DNA of 64,000 bases from Cucumis sativus (Eukaryota; Streptophyta; Magnoliopsida; Cucurbitales; Cucurbitaceae), in NCBI RefSeq assembly GCF_000004075.3, contig NC_026659.2:21098272-21162271 (forward strand). Direction: 5' to 3'. A model generated the notes under the pieces. That model did not search any database. It had not been told where the DNA came from and worked only from the letters and a program-made list of their open reading frames with translations. Both the position numbers and the translations under genes were made by a program. This document shows, in pieces, positions 34,431 to 48,078 of the stretch (its first letter is position 1; each line of letters starts with the position of its first letter).

Positions 34431-34969
34431 GGGAAACAGTCATTTGATACAGTGGGCTCGTGTGTTGCTCCTCCTTGTACACAAAGTTCATTTCGCAAAT
34501 GCCACATTGCGATATACTTTGTATTGATCCTACACCAATCTTGATCGTTTTTCTCTTAAATCAATTTGGTGCAGTGTAAGATTTGTATAGCACAATGATG
34601 GTTGGGTTTGAAGCTTACTGAACTATCACAACACACGATTTGGTACATGCAACTCAATGATATGCTTTTATAGGGCCCATGTAAGTCCATGCCACTTCAA
34701 CAATATGACATCGATCAAGAAGCAATGCCATAATATTGAATTTGTATGGTGTCCAATTAACATGTTAGAAAAATAAACATAAGTAGACAACAAAAAATAA
34801 GTAGATAACATTTGTATAATACTTTACTACCCGAATGTGTATCAGTTAATCAAATATCTGTTGATAGGTTAGCAATATATTTGTCTATTATTTCAATGTA
34901 GGTAGAGCACCACGTTATCTAATGTGTGAAAAAATTAATAATAAGTTATAAAGAGTGAAAGTTCTATTA

Positions 34970-35018
<49 letters not shown>

Positions 35019-35720
35019 GAAACTCATTGGTCAAGCAATTGGAGTCTATAATGCAACTTATGAAGCTACATTGGGAAATGGGAAATATGTCATATGCCCA
35101 TACTTGCAGTATCATTAATGGCCCGCGCCCTAAGAGTACGTACCAACCTAGTCAAAATCACTTAAAAGCGGAAGAAATGTGCAATGTACGAGGGTATTTA
35201 ACTTGTTGGCAAATAAAAAGACTTCAATATATGAGTTGCATTATGCATGCACGAGCTTATCTCTGGATGTTCACAACATCAACATTTAGTGGCAATTCTA
35301 TGAATTGTTCAGCCAACCATTGAAGACTCAATCTTTGACTTTTCATGTCAGGTGGTAAAACTGCTAAGAAATCTTCACATACTTGCTGTCAGGTTAACGA
35401 TTCTACAATAGGCTCTTTGTCCACAAGTAACCTCAATTGGATCGCAATGTAATTGTGCACTCTTCACAAGACATATGAAATGTGTGAGTCTCTAGTCTCC
35501 AACGCTCCACCAAAGTAATAATTAAGTATCAATCCAACTGCATGAATCCTATATGTGAAACTCCAAGACATCCAACAGCCTCTAAGTACAACACTCATCA
35601 AAAGGGATCGTGTGTTGCGATGCTTCCTCTCTCCTCAACCAACTCAAAACCAATGTAGAGGAAGTATCTCAAAACCAATATGAGCGATGGGACAGTTGTT
35701 GATATAGTTGGGTACGATCA
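34431..35720 (-). pseudogene. Plant-mobile-domain (MAIN/MAIL-like) pseudogene
   Basis: On the minus strand several separated frames read as the plant mobile domain. Around 35460-35570: GFMQLD, a stop, then VERWRLETHTFHMSCEECTI. Around 35130: FD, a stop, then VGTYS with a stop where Trp is expected, then GAG. At about 34442-34544: DWCRINTKYIAMW and RNELCVQGGATHEP. The order is that of the family, N- to C-terminal, and stops and frameshifts separate every block. The domain occurs in transposons and in domesticated MAIN proteins. Here it is a dead copy. An (AAT)n tract interrupts it. Confidence 0.78.
34975..35014. repeat. (AAT)n microsatellite
   Basis: About thirteen tandem AAT/ATA units lie inside the plant-mobile-domain relic. 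The tract is long enough to be length-variable. Confidence 0.95.
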
Positions 35721-36600
35721 ACAAGGTCAGGTTCCATTGTGCAAATTTCCTAAAACATATTTAATTAATAACATAGATTAAACCCTAAAATATACATCAA
35801 GTTATAAAATCAAACAATTACATAAAAGTAGTTCATTAAAAATTACAAAAACCCTAAAATACAACATATATGTGTCTTGAAGAAAAAACACGTAAAGGAC
35901 AAGTACCTCATGTTATGTCCTTCTGCCTTACAGATTGTATATCTAACTAATTGATTGGACTCTAACTAATTTGATTGGACTCTTTTCAATCCATTTCATT
36001 ATGGATCCTAGTAGTTTTAGGTCAACGGGGTTCTCTAAGTAAGTCTGCATTTAGGCGAACTTCACTGAATGATAACTTTGGTCAATAATCTAAATATTTA
36101 TAGTCAAACGATACTTGGACATCAAGCAAATCAAATGACTTTAATTTGTCCTTGATATATGTGTATGATCCAATGACTCCAAATATTCTAGAGAGACGTG
36201 AAAGATCCAACAACCACAAATTAATCTTGAACAAAGTGTGAGATTCAATGATCCAAAATTGAAGAAAAATCTTGATAATTATCCAACATTATTATGGCTT
36301 CAATTGAATACTTTAACATTTAATTGAATATTTCAATTTACTTTGTCGATTTATAAAACAAAATAACATTATCACCATTCCACATAAGCACTTAACAATT
36401 CAATCATTTTTGTGTTTGTTTTAGTGACCCTTTAGAATCATTTTACTAACCTAAGAAACTAAAATGTCACTATTAAAATCTTTTGATCGATTCCAAATCT
36501 TATGGACTAATAGTTCATTTTTGGACTTGGTTTTATGCTTAATATTTATTGAAAACAAAAATTAAAGAGTCATGAGAAAAATAATACATAGAAAAGATTT
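35721..36600. other. Intergenic, upstream of uS12 gene
   Basis: No gene is recognised. Low-level repeats such as CTAACTAATTTGATTGGACTC (35945-35985) are present. Confidence 0.5.
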
Positions 36601-36616
36601 ATATTTTATAATATTG

Positions 36617-36653
36617 TATATAAAATCCCGCAATTGCAAAGCAATTAGGGTTT
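36617..36653 (+). promoter_or_regulatory. TATA box and telo-box of the uS12 gene
   Basis: TATATAAA at 36617-36624 is followed at 36646-36653 by TAGGGTTT, the reverse complement of the telo-box AAACCCTA. Telo-boxes near the transcription start are a known mark of plant ribosomal-protein and translation-factor promoters, so the element fits the gene it precedes by about 90 bases. Confidence 0.7.
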
Positions 36654-36739
36654 GAGTTACCGCCAGTCAGTCTTCACATACTGCTTTCGAATTTGGGCGT
36701 TTCTTGAAGAAGTTTACTGCATCTTCCTTATCTGCAATC

Positions 36740-38622
<1,883 letters not shown>

Positions 38623-39088
38623 AACCCTAAGACCAATGACACTCTGTTTCTTTAAATTCAAATTTTGATATACACTCTTAATCTTTAATTTTCAATGACA
38701 CCACTGATATTATTGTTAATTTGGGAATGAAATCAATCGTATTCAAACCATATTCAACGACCCTTGCTCTCTAATAAAACTTTAGCTTTAGATGGTTGTG
38801 ATCAAGAAACCACTTTCAAAGGATATATTACTGGGGGCTCAATGTGAACAATATCAACGTTACATGGATTGGGAGTGAGTGATTTAAAAGCTTTAAAATC
38901 ACTTCTATTGTAAAAAAGTACTTCAGAACATGCCATTGATAATTTAAAATAAATTAGCCGCTTAATCTTAGAATTTATTTTCTCCCATCAAAAATTGAAT
39001 TTAGATTATTATTGCAAAAATAATAAAAAGAAAGTTTTCTAGTCGTTTTGATTTTAGCTTTGTCAATCAAAATGACTATTAAAACATT
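38623..39088. other. Convergent 3' region between uS12 and the SLAWD gene
   Basis: Holds the 3' UTRs of two genes that point at each other. The phrase GAGTGATTTAAAAGC...TTTAAAATCACTTC (38877-38908) is a weak inverted repeat. Nothing else is seen. Confidence 0.5.
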
Positions 39089-42000
39089 CTAATTCTGTCT
39101 ATTACTTGGACGAAGAACTCCATCACAGTTTAGAGCAATGGAGTTTACCTGGTTTGCTAAGCCCTCAATTTGATGATCAACTGAACAAAACTCATTTTCC
39201 TTGTTGTCATCTAACTCGTTGTACTTTGAGACGATCTTCGTAGATTGATTACACTGGACTATCTTGTTATATGTCTTCACTCTTGGACTTCTTTTACTTT
39301 TTGTGGTTGAGATAGACACAGGTGTTGCTCCATTTTTACGATTCCGAATAGCGGTACTTGGTCGAGTCATAGGAGAATGAAGCTTAGTATGTCGAGTATG
39401 ATGTGCACCAACATCCCGCTTGGCATCAGCATCAGTAGCCAACTCCAACGTATTTTCCTGTTCATAGGAAAAAACTCAATGTCAACAAGTATGTTAGCTA
39501 AAAAGTAAACTACATAAAAGCAGATTCGGGATTCCAAAGCATAAAAACATAGGAGACTTGTAGAATGGAACTAACCGCATAAAAATAATCGAGTTTTGGT
39601 GATGGCATTCTCAGGCCTGACGGTTTTACTTCTCTCAATATACTTGATGTATCAGCATTGCCATCTTCTTTATGGCCTTTTTGTTGTCGTCGATTTACTA
39701 TCGATTCTTGATTCTTGTTCTCTTTTAGAGAACTTCGAAGATTGGAATATGGACTACCCTTGCTTCTATTAATTCTTTGAGTTGCAGAGGTTGATGACAA
39801 CTCCAATTGCCATTCATCAATTGAGCTTGCTGGTGATGGTGATCCATACCACGAGGATGGTGGTGTGGTGGCCTGGCAATAACTTCCCACTTCTGTCTTG
39901 CTTGCCTTCGTCTTCATCAATGGAGTTGTTGATGATGCACCGACGACAAGTATATTCGAACCTCGGGAGTTAACTCTTCTTCTAAAAGTTGGGGGTGATT
40001 TTCGAATGGTTATCTCAGACGGAGGGCGGCGACTGGCATTCGATGTTGTACTGTGTGATAGAGGTGATCTAATTGACTGAGTTGAGTTATGGATGGAATT
40101 TAACGACTGCCTTAAACATGGTTTCTTCAACTTCCCCAAACTTTCTGCTGTAAAGTAAGAAAGCCATAGGTACATTATTATGAATTTTGTTTAGGTGGAG
40201 AAACGGGAATTATTATACACAAGTGTTTAACGTGGATTGAGTTGATGCATACCTGAAACCGAAACTGCAGACCTGCATCCAAGTTTGACATGCTTTTCAT
40301 CCGAGGAAGCAATCTTGGTTGAATTTTTTGAAATCTGCTTTGAGGTCTTGAATGGTTTGAGGGATGAAGATGAGTAATGTTCCCTACTTTCACCCATATG
40401 TTTCAACTAAAGAGAGAGCACTTTGTCAGTATAACCATAAAGAGAAACGAACCTAGTTTAAACGCCGAATTCTAAAGCATTCACAATACAGGCTTGAATA
40501 TGTAATCTGATGTTCCAAAAGATCAAGTACGAGGTTTCCTAAAACTCTAAGTTGTATTTGTATTTATCCTTTTTATATTATATACAATTTTGGCTCTAGA
40601 GTTCAGAAAAATGGACGATTTGAACTCTCTAGCTCTAGAGGCATCTTTTGATTTGTAATATGATGTTTCCTCTAATATATAATTGCTCTCTCCCTCTCTG
40701 CTCATGAGCGTAGCTATAACGTTGTTAGTGAACTACATAAATCTCTATGTGGATTCTCTATTACTCACGTTTTTTTTTTTTTAATCTTTGAGAGTCGATG
40801 TCTTAACAATATTTCATTTGTGTAAGGAAAACAGATGCATACTGTAGTAATCAAGGAAAACGCTAACTTAAAGCCTCCTCTTTTTATTTTCATTCCTTGC
40901 TCTTGTGAGTGGAAAAGAGATGGAGGCTTTAACTGAAGAACTACACCAATCATCCAATCACCCAAACCAAATAAGACAGAAACCGAACTGTACCTCCATT
41001 CTTGGGGATTTTGGTATCTCTTTAATAATCTTCTTTGATCCATGCTTATTAATACTCTGCTTTCTGCAAGTTGGCATGGCCTTCATCTGAAATATACGTG
41101 GAAAATATTACTTTGGGAACAAAGATGGATTTATGAATAATAATTTTGGAGGCAAGAAAGAGGTTACCATAGTTCGAGAATCCCTCGGATCGGCTGAAGC
41201 TGTAATAAAAAAACCAGATGAATATAATGACAGTTACATATAATTTAAAGTTTTAACTGCCTCACAGTTCTACTAATGATTAAGAAATGCTACACTTGTG
41301 GAACTACTTGGACGACTTCAGGACAGATGAATGTGACAGTTGCATAAACTCTTCTTGAATCTTATTTGTTCTACGGACACGGTTCATGATATTCTAGCTT
41401 GCTTCTACCTTTTAGCAAATCCTGTCAAATGTTAAGTTGCAGATCCCATTACCTGGTCTTCCCGGTTCAAACCTTGAAGAAATTGGTTTGGGGATAGATG
41501 CTCTAATGTCTTCAAAAAGATCCATCTCAAGTCGACTTAACGAGGAACCTTCACTATCACAGGCATTGTTGGACTCCACAGACCTCCAAACTTCATCCTC
41601 AATAACGGAAACTAGATGGCTTTCAGGCTTCTTTAAACCGTTGTTAACAATGGCCAACTCTAGAGGGTTCAAAACTCCTGAAGTATAGAAAAACATTTGA
41701 TCGTACAGTTTAAGTCATCCATTTTTAAAAATACGAAACCCACATATTATTGGTTAGGCAAGATAACTTTATCAGGACAGTTTTAAGCATACCTTCGCTA
41801 GTGAAAAATCCATTATCCCAAGCTAAGCTCTTACGGTAGTTGTAATTTTCAGCTTTGTTATTAGTGTCTGGTTCTAGTGATTGAGACGATAATAGAAGGT
41901 GTTCCTCGTTCCCCAGTATGTTAACCACATCATCATAATTCCTTGAATTCAAGGCCGTAAATAATTCCTCGGGTTCCAGTACTCCTGTCAGTGTCAACAA

Positions 42001-43303
42001 ATGTAATAAAATGAATTGTAGCTTACATAGAAATGTAGTCTGAAAAGTAAATTTTATAGGCTGTACCTGGGCTCGTAAAAAAGGCGCTATCCCAGGCAAG
42101 ACTCATGCGCAAATTGCACTTGGAATAAGAATCTCCATTTTCATGCCCATTAAGAACATCAACCTTCTTCCGGATATTTGAGTTTGCTGTCAGATACGAT
42201 TCAGTGAGAAAATAGCAAAGAATGCAAAAAGTAGTTAAGGATCAATACAGAAGAAAGATGGATTTTACTTGTTCCTGTATAGAGGATGAGCTTTTTTTCA
42301 TTAGCTAACATTAAAACCAACTATCACAAAGAAACTCTTCTCATGAAAAAGAAAACAATAACAAAGAAACAATTAGATCATAGCACTCTTCTATTGGCAC
42401 TTAATCATACCCTGACATAAGGAAGCCAAGTGTTCCAACTGAAGAGCTTGTAAGCCGCATTTAATCAATAAAAATATCTTTCATGGAAGCAATATTTTGA
42501 GAAGCATCTATGTTACCCAAGTACGATGTACAAATCTTGATGCGCACAAGAAATTTCACGGAAGCAGTATTGAGAAGCTTGTTGGACATCTTGACATTTT
42601 ATCTTAATCAATAAAAAGATATTTCAAGATTCAAGCATCTAATCCAGTTACGATGTAACAAATTGGAAATTCTATAACAATTTAGACAAAAGAGAAGATG
42701 AAATTCAAGAAATATGTTCGAAATTGAGTTTTCATGCATTCATAATAAGATTCCAAACAATCTTTCCCCTGACATGAAGAATGTCAACATCACAGAAAAA
42801 ACGTTCACAGACGCATGATTGAGGAAGCTAGTAAAGCTCATCAAAATCGATAAGAAAAAAAGAAAGAAACCAATTCAAGATTCCAGCATCTCTGCCATCC
42901 AAGTAAAATGTATAGCAATCAAAATTCAATAACAATTTGAAGACAAGAACTAAGAGAAGATGAAATTCCAAAATACGACAAAGAATCCGAGTATCCACAT
43001 GTATTTATCGTAACTTCTAAGAACAAAAATAAAAGAAAAAAAAGGGATACAGACAAAAAGAGTCCACTATTCATCAAAGTGACAAAACATAGAAAAGAAA
43101 TTACAGTGTGACTTCATTCCGGATGAGAAGGTAAAAAAGAAAAAGTGGAATTATAGATTTCCGATGCTCGAATAGTGGCAGGACTTGCTTGAAAGTTAAA
43201 ACACCGAGATAAAAGAATCGGAGTAGATAGAAACTATGAACAGACAATCGAAAAGCAAAGAACCTGAGGGTTGAGATATTCGAAATCCGTTCTTGGAGGC
43301 CAT
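39089..43303 (-). CDS. Uncharacterised plant protein with duplicated SLAWDxxFFTS module
   Basis: Nine exons on the minus strand, in transcript order: 43264-43303, 42067-42186, 41793-41984, 41453-41677, 41168-41199, 40994-41086, 40253-40406, 39576-40147, 39089-39457. They sum to 599 codons (598 aa) with every junction in frame. The start MASKNGFRISQPS is followed by SLAWDSAFFTSPGVLEPEEL (42-61) and a second copy, SLAWDNGFFTSEGVLNPLEL (106-125). Residues 126-200 contain SSLSRLEMDLFEDIR. The C-terminal half is basic and Ser/Pro-rich (PPTFRRRVNSRG, then KPSGLRMPSP near residue 460), followed by a Lys/Asn-rich tail. No enzyme domain or membrane helix is seen. I recognise the layout as a conserved plant family of unknown function, sometimes labelled 'endochitinase-like' without basis. 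The last exon could end earlier at a donor-like CAG|GTAAAC near 39149. The intron and 5' flank 42190-43260 hold no other feature. Confidence 0.85.
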
Positions 43304-45560
43304 AACGAGGGATTGGAGCTTTTCATTGATTATGAATCATTTTTTGAGAAGCGAATCTGAGGATAGAGAGAGAAGTTTTTGAAATTTGGCAAACTATTAA
43401 TGTTAGGAAAATGATTACAATAGAAATGAAACGGCTTCAAAATAATAATAATAATAATAATAATTAGTTTTAAATTTTAAGAATTCAATTTTCTTAAACA
43501 AAAAAAAGGAAAAAGAAATTATTATAATTCAAAAAATTATACTTTGTGTTCTCGTAACTTTAACGAATTGAAGTCGTTTCATTGTAAATGAAAATCAAAA
43601 TAGATGATGACCAAATATCTATAAGAATCAAAATTAACCCGTCCGGAGAAATTAGTGAACAACAACAATCAGCTTTCAAATAAGTACTCATGAATGATAT
43701 GAGATATTGTTTTATTGTTGAATAAATAAATACACAAACATTCAAATAAAAGTTTGAATGGGATTTGTTTTATTGTTGAGATTGAGATTGAGAATGATAT
43801 GAGATATTTGAAACCAAAGAATTTGTGTTAGAATTGAGAGAAGGAACGGAAAGGAGAGGACCCATATCACGTATGAGAATTTCATCTTCTCTACACTTTT
43901 ATGTGTTGATGAATCAGAATACTCTTGAGATGGATAGATAGATAGATTGATTGGGGTTCTCTTTCAAACACATAACAGGGTCAATGGAGACATTAATCCC
44001 TTCCCCTTCCCTTTCAAAACAATCTTTTTTTTCATGTGGACATTTGGCTTTTCAAACACATTGGGCATGGTGGGAGACTCGCGCGAAGAGGTGAAGAAAT
44101 GTAAAGGTTTTTGGTGTTTTTTGAAAAAGTAGGATAGTTTTGAATTTAAATGAAGAAAAATGGGTGAGTTTAAAATAAATAAGGTAAAACGGATAGTTTT
44201 TTTTTTTCTTTTTTTTTTTACTTTTAGGGAATTTTTCTTTATAATTATTTTAAACCTTCCTTTACCATTTTTCTCTCTTTCCTTCCTTATTTATTATTTG
44301 TGAAAAAAAAAAATATTTACATAATCATATATTATAGTTTTGATTTTTTTTTTTCACATATTTACTTAATCATATATTAATAATTATATACTTAATTATT
44401 TTTAATTTAATGATTTTTGTAATAATTTATTATTTCTAATTTTTTTTGTTTTACACCTTCATATTTTTTCAATCTGAATATTTCTTCTTTTATTTTAGTT
44501 GTATATTTTTTTTTCTCAATCTATTTGATAATAATGTTCATGATAATTTGATAATTTTACCAATAATATAAAGTTTAGGGATGATTTTTTTTGTTTAAAA
44601 TTTATGTAATTAATCTTTATGTTTTCATTTCTTTTGTTATTTTGATTGTATCCAGTTCATACTACTATTATTAACTCCACATCGTTTTTAAAATATTGAT
44701 CAAAATACATCAAATTTAAATTTAAATTTAAATTTAATTAAAACATTAAGAGAATTAATCAATCTTCCAACGACCACACAAAGTGAAAAACTTGGTTGAA
44801 TGGGTATTTGACAATGATCTGGTATTGTATTAAGACTATGTATATTGTTCTCAATTTAAATTAACTATGTGTATATCTAATATACCAAAATATACTGATT
44901 ACATATGCATTTTAAATTCTTGCAACCGTTTGAATTCAAGTGTTTGTTTTCAGAGGAAGATTTCATGGAAGGAAGTATGCTCCATGAGAGTGAAAAAAGA
45001 CATTTCGAAAAAGGGGAATGCTTTAAAAAAGCTGGGGGTATTAACTCTTATATTCGGAGTATTTCCTAAGATTTCAGAAAATCATGATCACAAAATAGTG
45101 AAGAATTAAACAATAAGCTGGACAAACTGATTATAGAGGTTGAAGGGATTAAAGAAAATTGACTGATAAAAAGAATTTTGAATAAGAAAATATGAAAGAA
45201 AGGGATGAGGATCGTGATGGAGGGAACGGTCAAATAAATATTGGATTGGACTATGGAGAAGATAATATGAGAAATATTAATCATGATGGACAAACTGACA
45301 TAAATGAAAAACCAATAATGAAAATGAAAATACGAAGGTGTGTTGTTATCCTCTAAAGTATATGTAAAGTTCTTTATATCATACACATATGTATATCTAT
45401 ATATATACTATTGCGTATATATTCATGGTTAACATGACGAACAAAATGAGTGCTTAGATGATATGGTCTATCACAATTTTACTTAGAGAAGTAGAAAAAA
45501 AATAGAAAAAAAAGCAATAAAAATGAAGGTAAGTACTTTTGTTAAATCGTATATATATTA
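43304..45560. other. Intergenic, 5' of the SLAWD gene
   Basis: Promoter and leader of the minus-strand gene lie just to the right of 43303. An (AAT)n microsatellite is at 43440-43463. 44150-44760 is T-rich. A weakly exon-like stretch at 44954-45060 (after TTTTCAG, open for ~35 codons, Lys-rich) could not be assigned. Nothing else is recognised. Confidence 0.45.
43440..43463. repeat. (AAT)n microsatellite
   Basis: Eight AAT units lie about 140 bases upstream of the SLAWD gene's start codon. Confidence 0.95.
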
Positions 45561-46560
45561 TATTTACTGAGTGGTGAGAAGGGCACAAGACCACCTAGAA
45601 AAACCGATCGATTGTAACTTCTCACGTATACTAGGTGCATTAGATTCGAATAAATGCATTTGGTGTTCAAAGTCAACAACATTATAAGTCTTGCCACATG
45701 CATGAAAAACGGTACCGAATATTGATCTATACTTCAACTTTAAGTTCCTACGTAAATGAATCAGGCACATGCAATGTAAGACGATGGTAGATTTCGATTC
45801 TTTGCATATACTTTTGTGTCGGTTGGATATTATGACAATGTCATTCCTACTACCAATTATTCGCTTTAATTGATTGCAAAATCACATCCAAGAGGAATTA
45901 TTTTCAGAATCGACCACACAAAAAGCTAGTGGTATGTGGTAATATTTGATCATTGGCTTCAGGACAAAGCAGATAAAAGAGCACCTCGACTTATTCTTCA
46001 TGTTTGTTCAATCAATAGTTATGACTAACGAAAATATTGACAACCAGAAATAGAACCAGATAATGTCACGAAGAAGTATTAAAATCTACTATCGGCATCA
46101 ACTTGGTATTCAACAATAAAACATATGAACATGACAAATATAAACATTAATGGTACATATTTTTAATGAAAATAAGTTACATATACAACGACGTATATTA
46201 CCAATATACTTGGGTTGTTAAGTTGCAACATATAAGCAAATTTGGTTTCATCCTGTAGGATTCCTCAAGAGAACCTCTAATCTCATCCAACGCAGTCTCA
46301 CGTGCACGTCATGGTTTTTGGTAAGATATGATTAAACAATGTTCATCACGAACTAAATGAACTATATCTTTGGAAGTGGATAATTCATAACCAACTAAAC
46401 TTATTTTGTTCTTTAAAGTCCTTGATAACCGTAAAGGTAACCTGTCTATGATCTAGTTTTAATATTTTTTGGCATTGCAGTTCATTCCAACATGTATATT
46501 CAAAATCGAACCAACTAAGAACCTATAATGTCCTATCCCCATGAAAATAATATGAGCACG
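45545..46560 (-). pseudogene. Dead MuDR-type (MULE) transposase
   Basis: On the minus strand, blocks appear in the order of the transposase. Near 46320-46440: VGYELSTSKDIVHLVRDEH, then SYQKP (the 'ISYxKAW' region). Near 46260: GSLEESYRM. Near 45860-45960: YYHIPLAFCVVDSENNSSW. Then VIISNRHKSICKES, and from 45770 down CLIHLRRNLKLKYRS, ending FSRWSCALLTTQ. The second catalytic Asp (usually ISDRHKS) is Asn here, and stops and frameshifts separate the blocks. The SWIM finger is missing. It is a different, older lineage than the intact transposase at 7362-9782, judging from its lower resemblance in shared blocks. Confidence 0.88.
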
Positions 46561-47460
46561 CAATAACCAATATTTGTAATCTCACTCCAAAATCAACACT
46601 TCCTTGTTTGATTTTAAAGTATTGAAAATTGTCTCTAATAGCAATGACTTGAACGGACTGTTTCAACAAAGATTTGGTTGAAAATATATCGTGCAAAGTT
46701 GGAATCTAGCTTAGACATATCTATGTTTTCAAAAAAGCGACCCCTATCTAAATAGATTTTAGTTTGAAATGAACTTGAGAACAATGAACCCAAAGAAATT
46801 GCTAGAAGGACAACATAATGGAAAATAAGGGCAATATGTTGTTCAATGTTCAATGTTCATTGTTATTATATGGTAAACCCAAACATTGTTATCCTTTCCT
46901 TATAGCCAAATCCTTCTTTATGATATTATATAAGATCTAAGCAAATGTATATATCAATATTGTATATATCAATATTGTTTATATCAATAAAACTACCTAA
47001 CTTGGATCTAAGGATATTCTACAAAAAAAATTTTATAGCACATTGTTCATCAATTATTATTTCGAACACCTAAAACTAACGTAATTGTTAGATTCGTTAA
47101 AAACACCATCAAAATAAACTGAAATGCCAAAAAAATATTAAAACTAGATGTCACTATATATTAATATTGTAAATAAGATGGGTATATATATATATACAAA
47201 AGCATAAAACAAAACTATCATAGCTTACAAATATATTAAAGTATATATTGATCATTTAAAATATATATAAAGTGATAGTATGTATGTATGATATTATCAC
47301 CGTATATTATAGACACATTGAGAATGTGTCGTTTACTACTGTTTTAGTAATATTTACTATATAAACATATAATTTAAACTCAAATCATGTAGGAATGATG
47401 TAGTTTACTACATTTAGTTTGCAGTATATTTAAAATATAAATGTTTATATAACTAATAGT
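46561..47460. other. AT-rich intergenic, nothing recognised
   Basis: Contains short repeats such as GTATATATCAATATTGT (46945-46985) and a (TA)n-like run. No gene is seen. Confidence 0.5.
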
Positions 47461-47465
47461 TTAAC

Positions 47466-47530
47466 ATGAGCTTAGCTCAACTGGCACTTGTATGTTTCTG
47501 TGGACAAGAGGTCTCAGATTCAAATCCACA
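47466..47530 (+). repeat. tRNA-derived sequence (SINE-like head)
   Basis: GAGCTTAGCTCAACTGGCAC resembles an RNA polymerase III box A, and GGTCTCAGATTCAAATCC, about 40 bases later, a box B. The two halves do not fold into a proper cloverleaf, so this is not a functional tRNA. The arrangement is that of the 5' head of a plant SINE. No A-rich tail or target duplication was identified. Confidence 0.6.
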
Positions 47531-47576
47531 CCCCAACATTCATCTTACTGTATATCATTATATATGTGATATTGTA

Positions 47577-47745
47577 TATATGAAGTGATATATATGTGTA
47601 AGCAATATAATAAAGTTAGCAATAAAAAAAGTGGTATATATGTGCAAGTAATATCTAGGTATATGTGATATTGTATATATGTGTAAGCAATATAATAAAG
47701 TTAGCAATAAAAAAAGTGGTATATATGTGCAAGTAATATCTAGGT
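47577..47745 (+). repeat. 85-bp tandem duplication
   Basis: GTGTAAGCAATATAATAAAG and the following ~65 bases occur at 47596 and again at 47681, nearly identical, with period 85. The related small ORFs on the minus strand are products of the duplication. Confidence 0.95.
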
Positions 47746-47964
47746 AAAGTAGAATGTTGTGAGAAATTAAGAAAGACAACTAACTGAAAGGTTGAAAAAA
47801 ACAAAAGGACGAAATAAACGGTGAAGAACGATATTGAAGACACTGAAATTGATGGGGAAAAAAGACCAAAATTGAATTATGAAGAATTGTTCTAGACCTG
47901 AATCTTTCATATAATTATGTTGGTTGGATTGAGTTGAATCATGATATATATGAGACTATCTTAG

Positions 47965-48078
47965 TGCTTGTTCGAACGAGATGAAGGACAAAAAGCATCA
48001 GAAATTGGAAACTCAGACAATCTTGCAGCTGAGATTGGAAGCATAAAGGGAAAGTTAGAGAGAACTCGACTCATTCAG
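47965..48078 (+). other. Exon-like island, 38 open codons between splice signals
   Basis: An AG acceptor (ATCTTAG) and a GT donor (TTCAG|GTTTC) bound exactly 38 codons beginning CLFERDEGQKASEIG and ending KGKLERTRLIQ. The composition is protein-like and unlike the AT-rich flanks. I do not recognise the family. No neighbouring exons were found, so it is either a gene relic or an internal exon of a gene I could not trace. Confidence 0.4.

Noticed and set aside
35027-35323. 98-codon plus-strand ORF
   Set aside because: It is antisense to the plant-mobile-domain relic, which explains the open frame.
44867-45109. 80-codon ORF with an upstream acceptor-like TTTTCAG
   Set aside because: Lys-rich, no partner exon, no recognisable domain. 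Too weak to call a gene.
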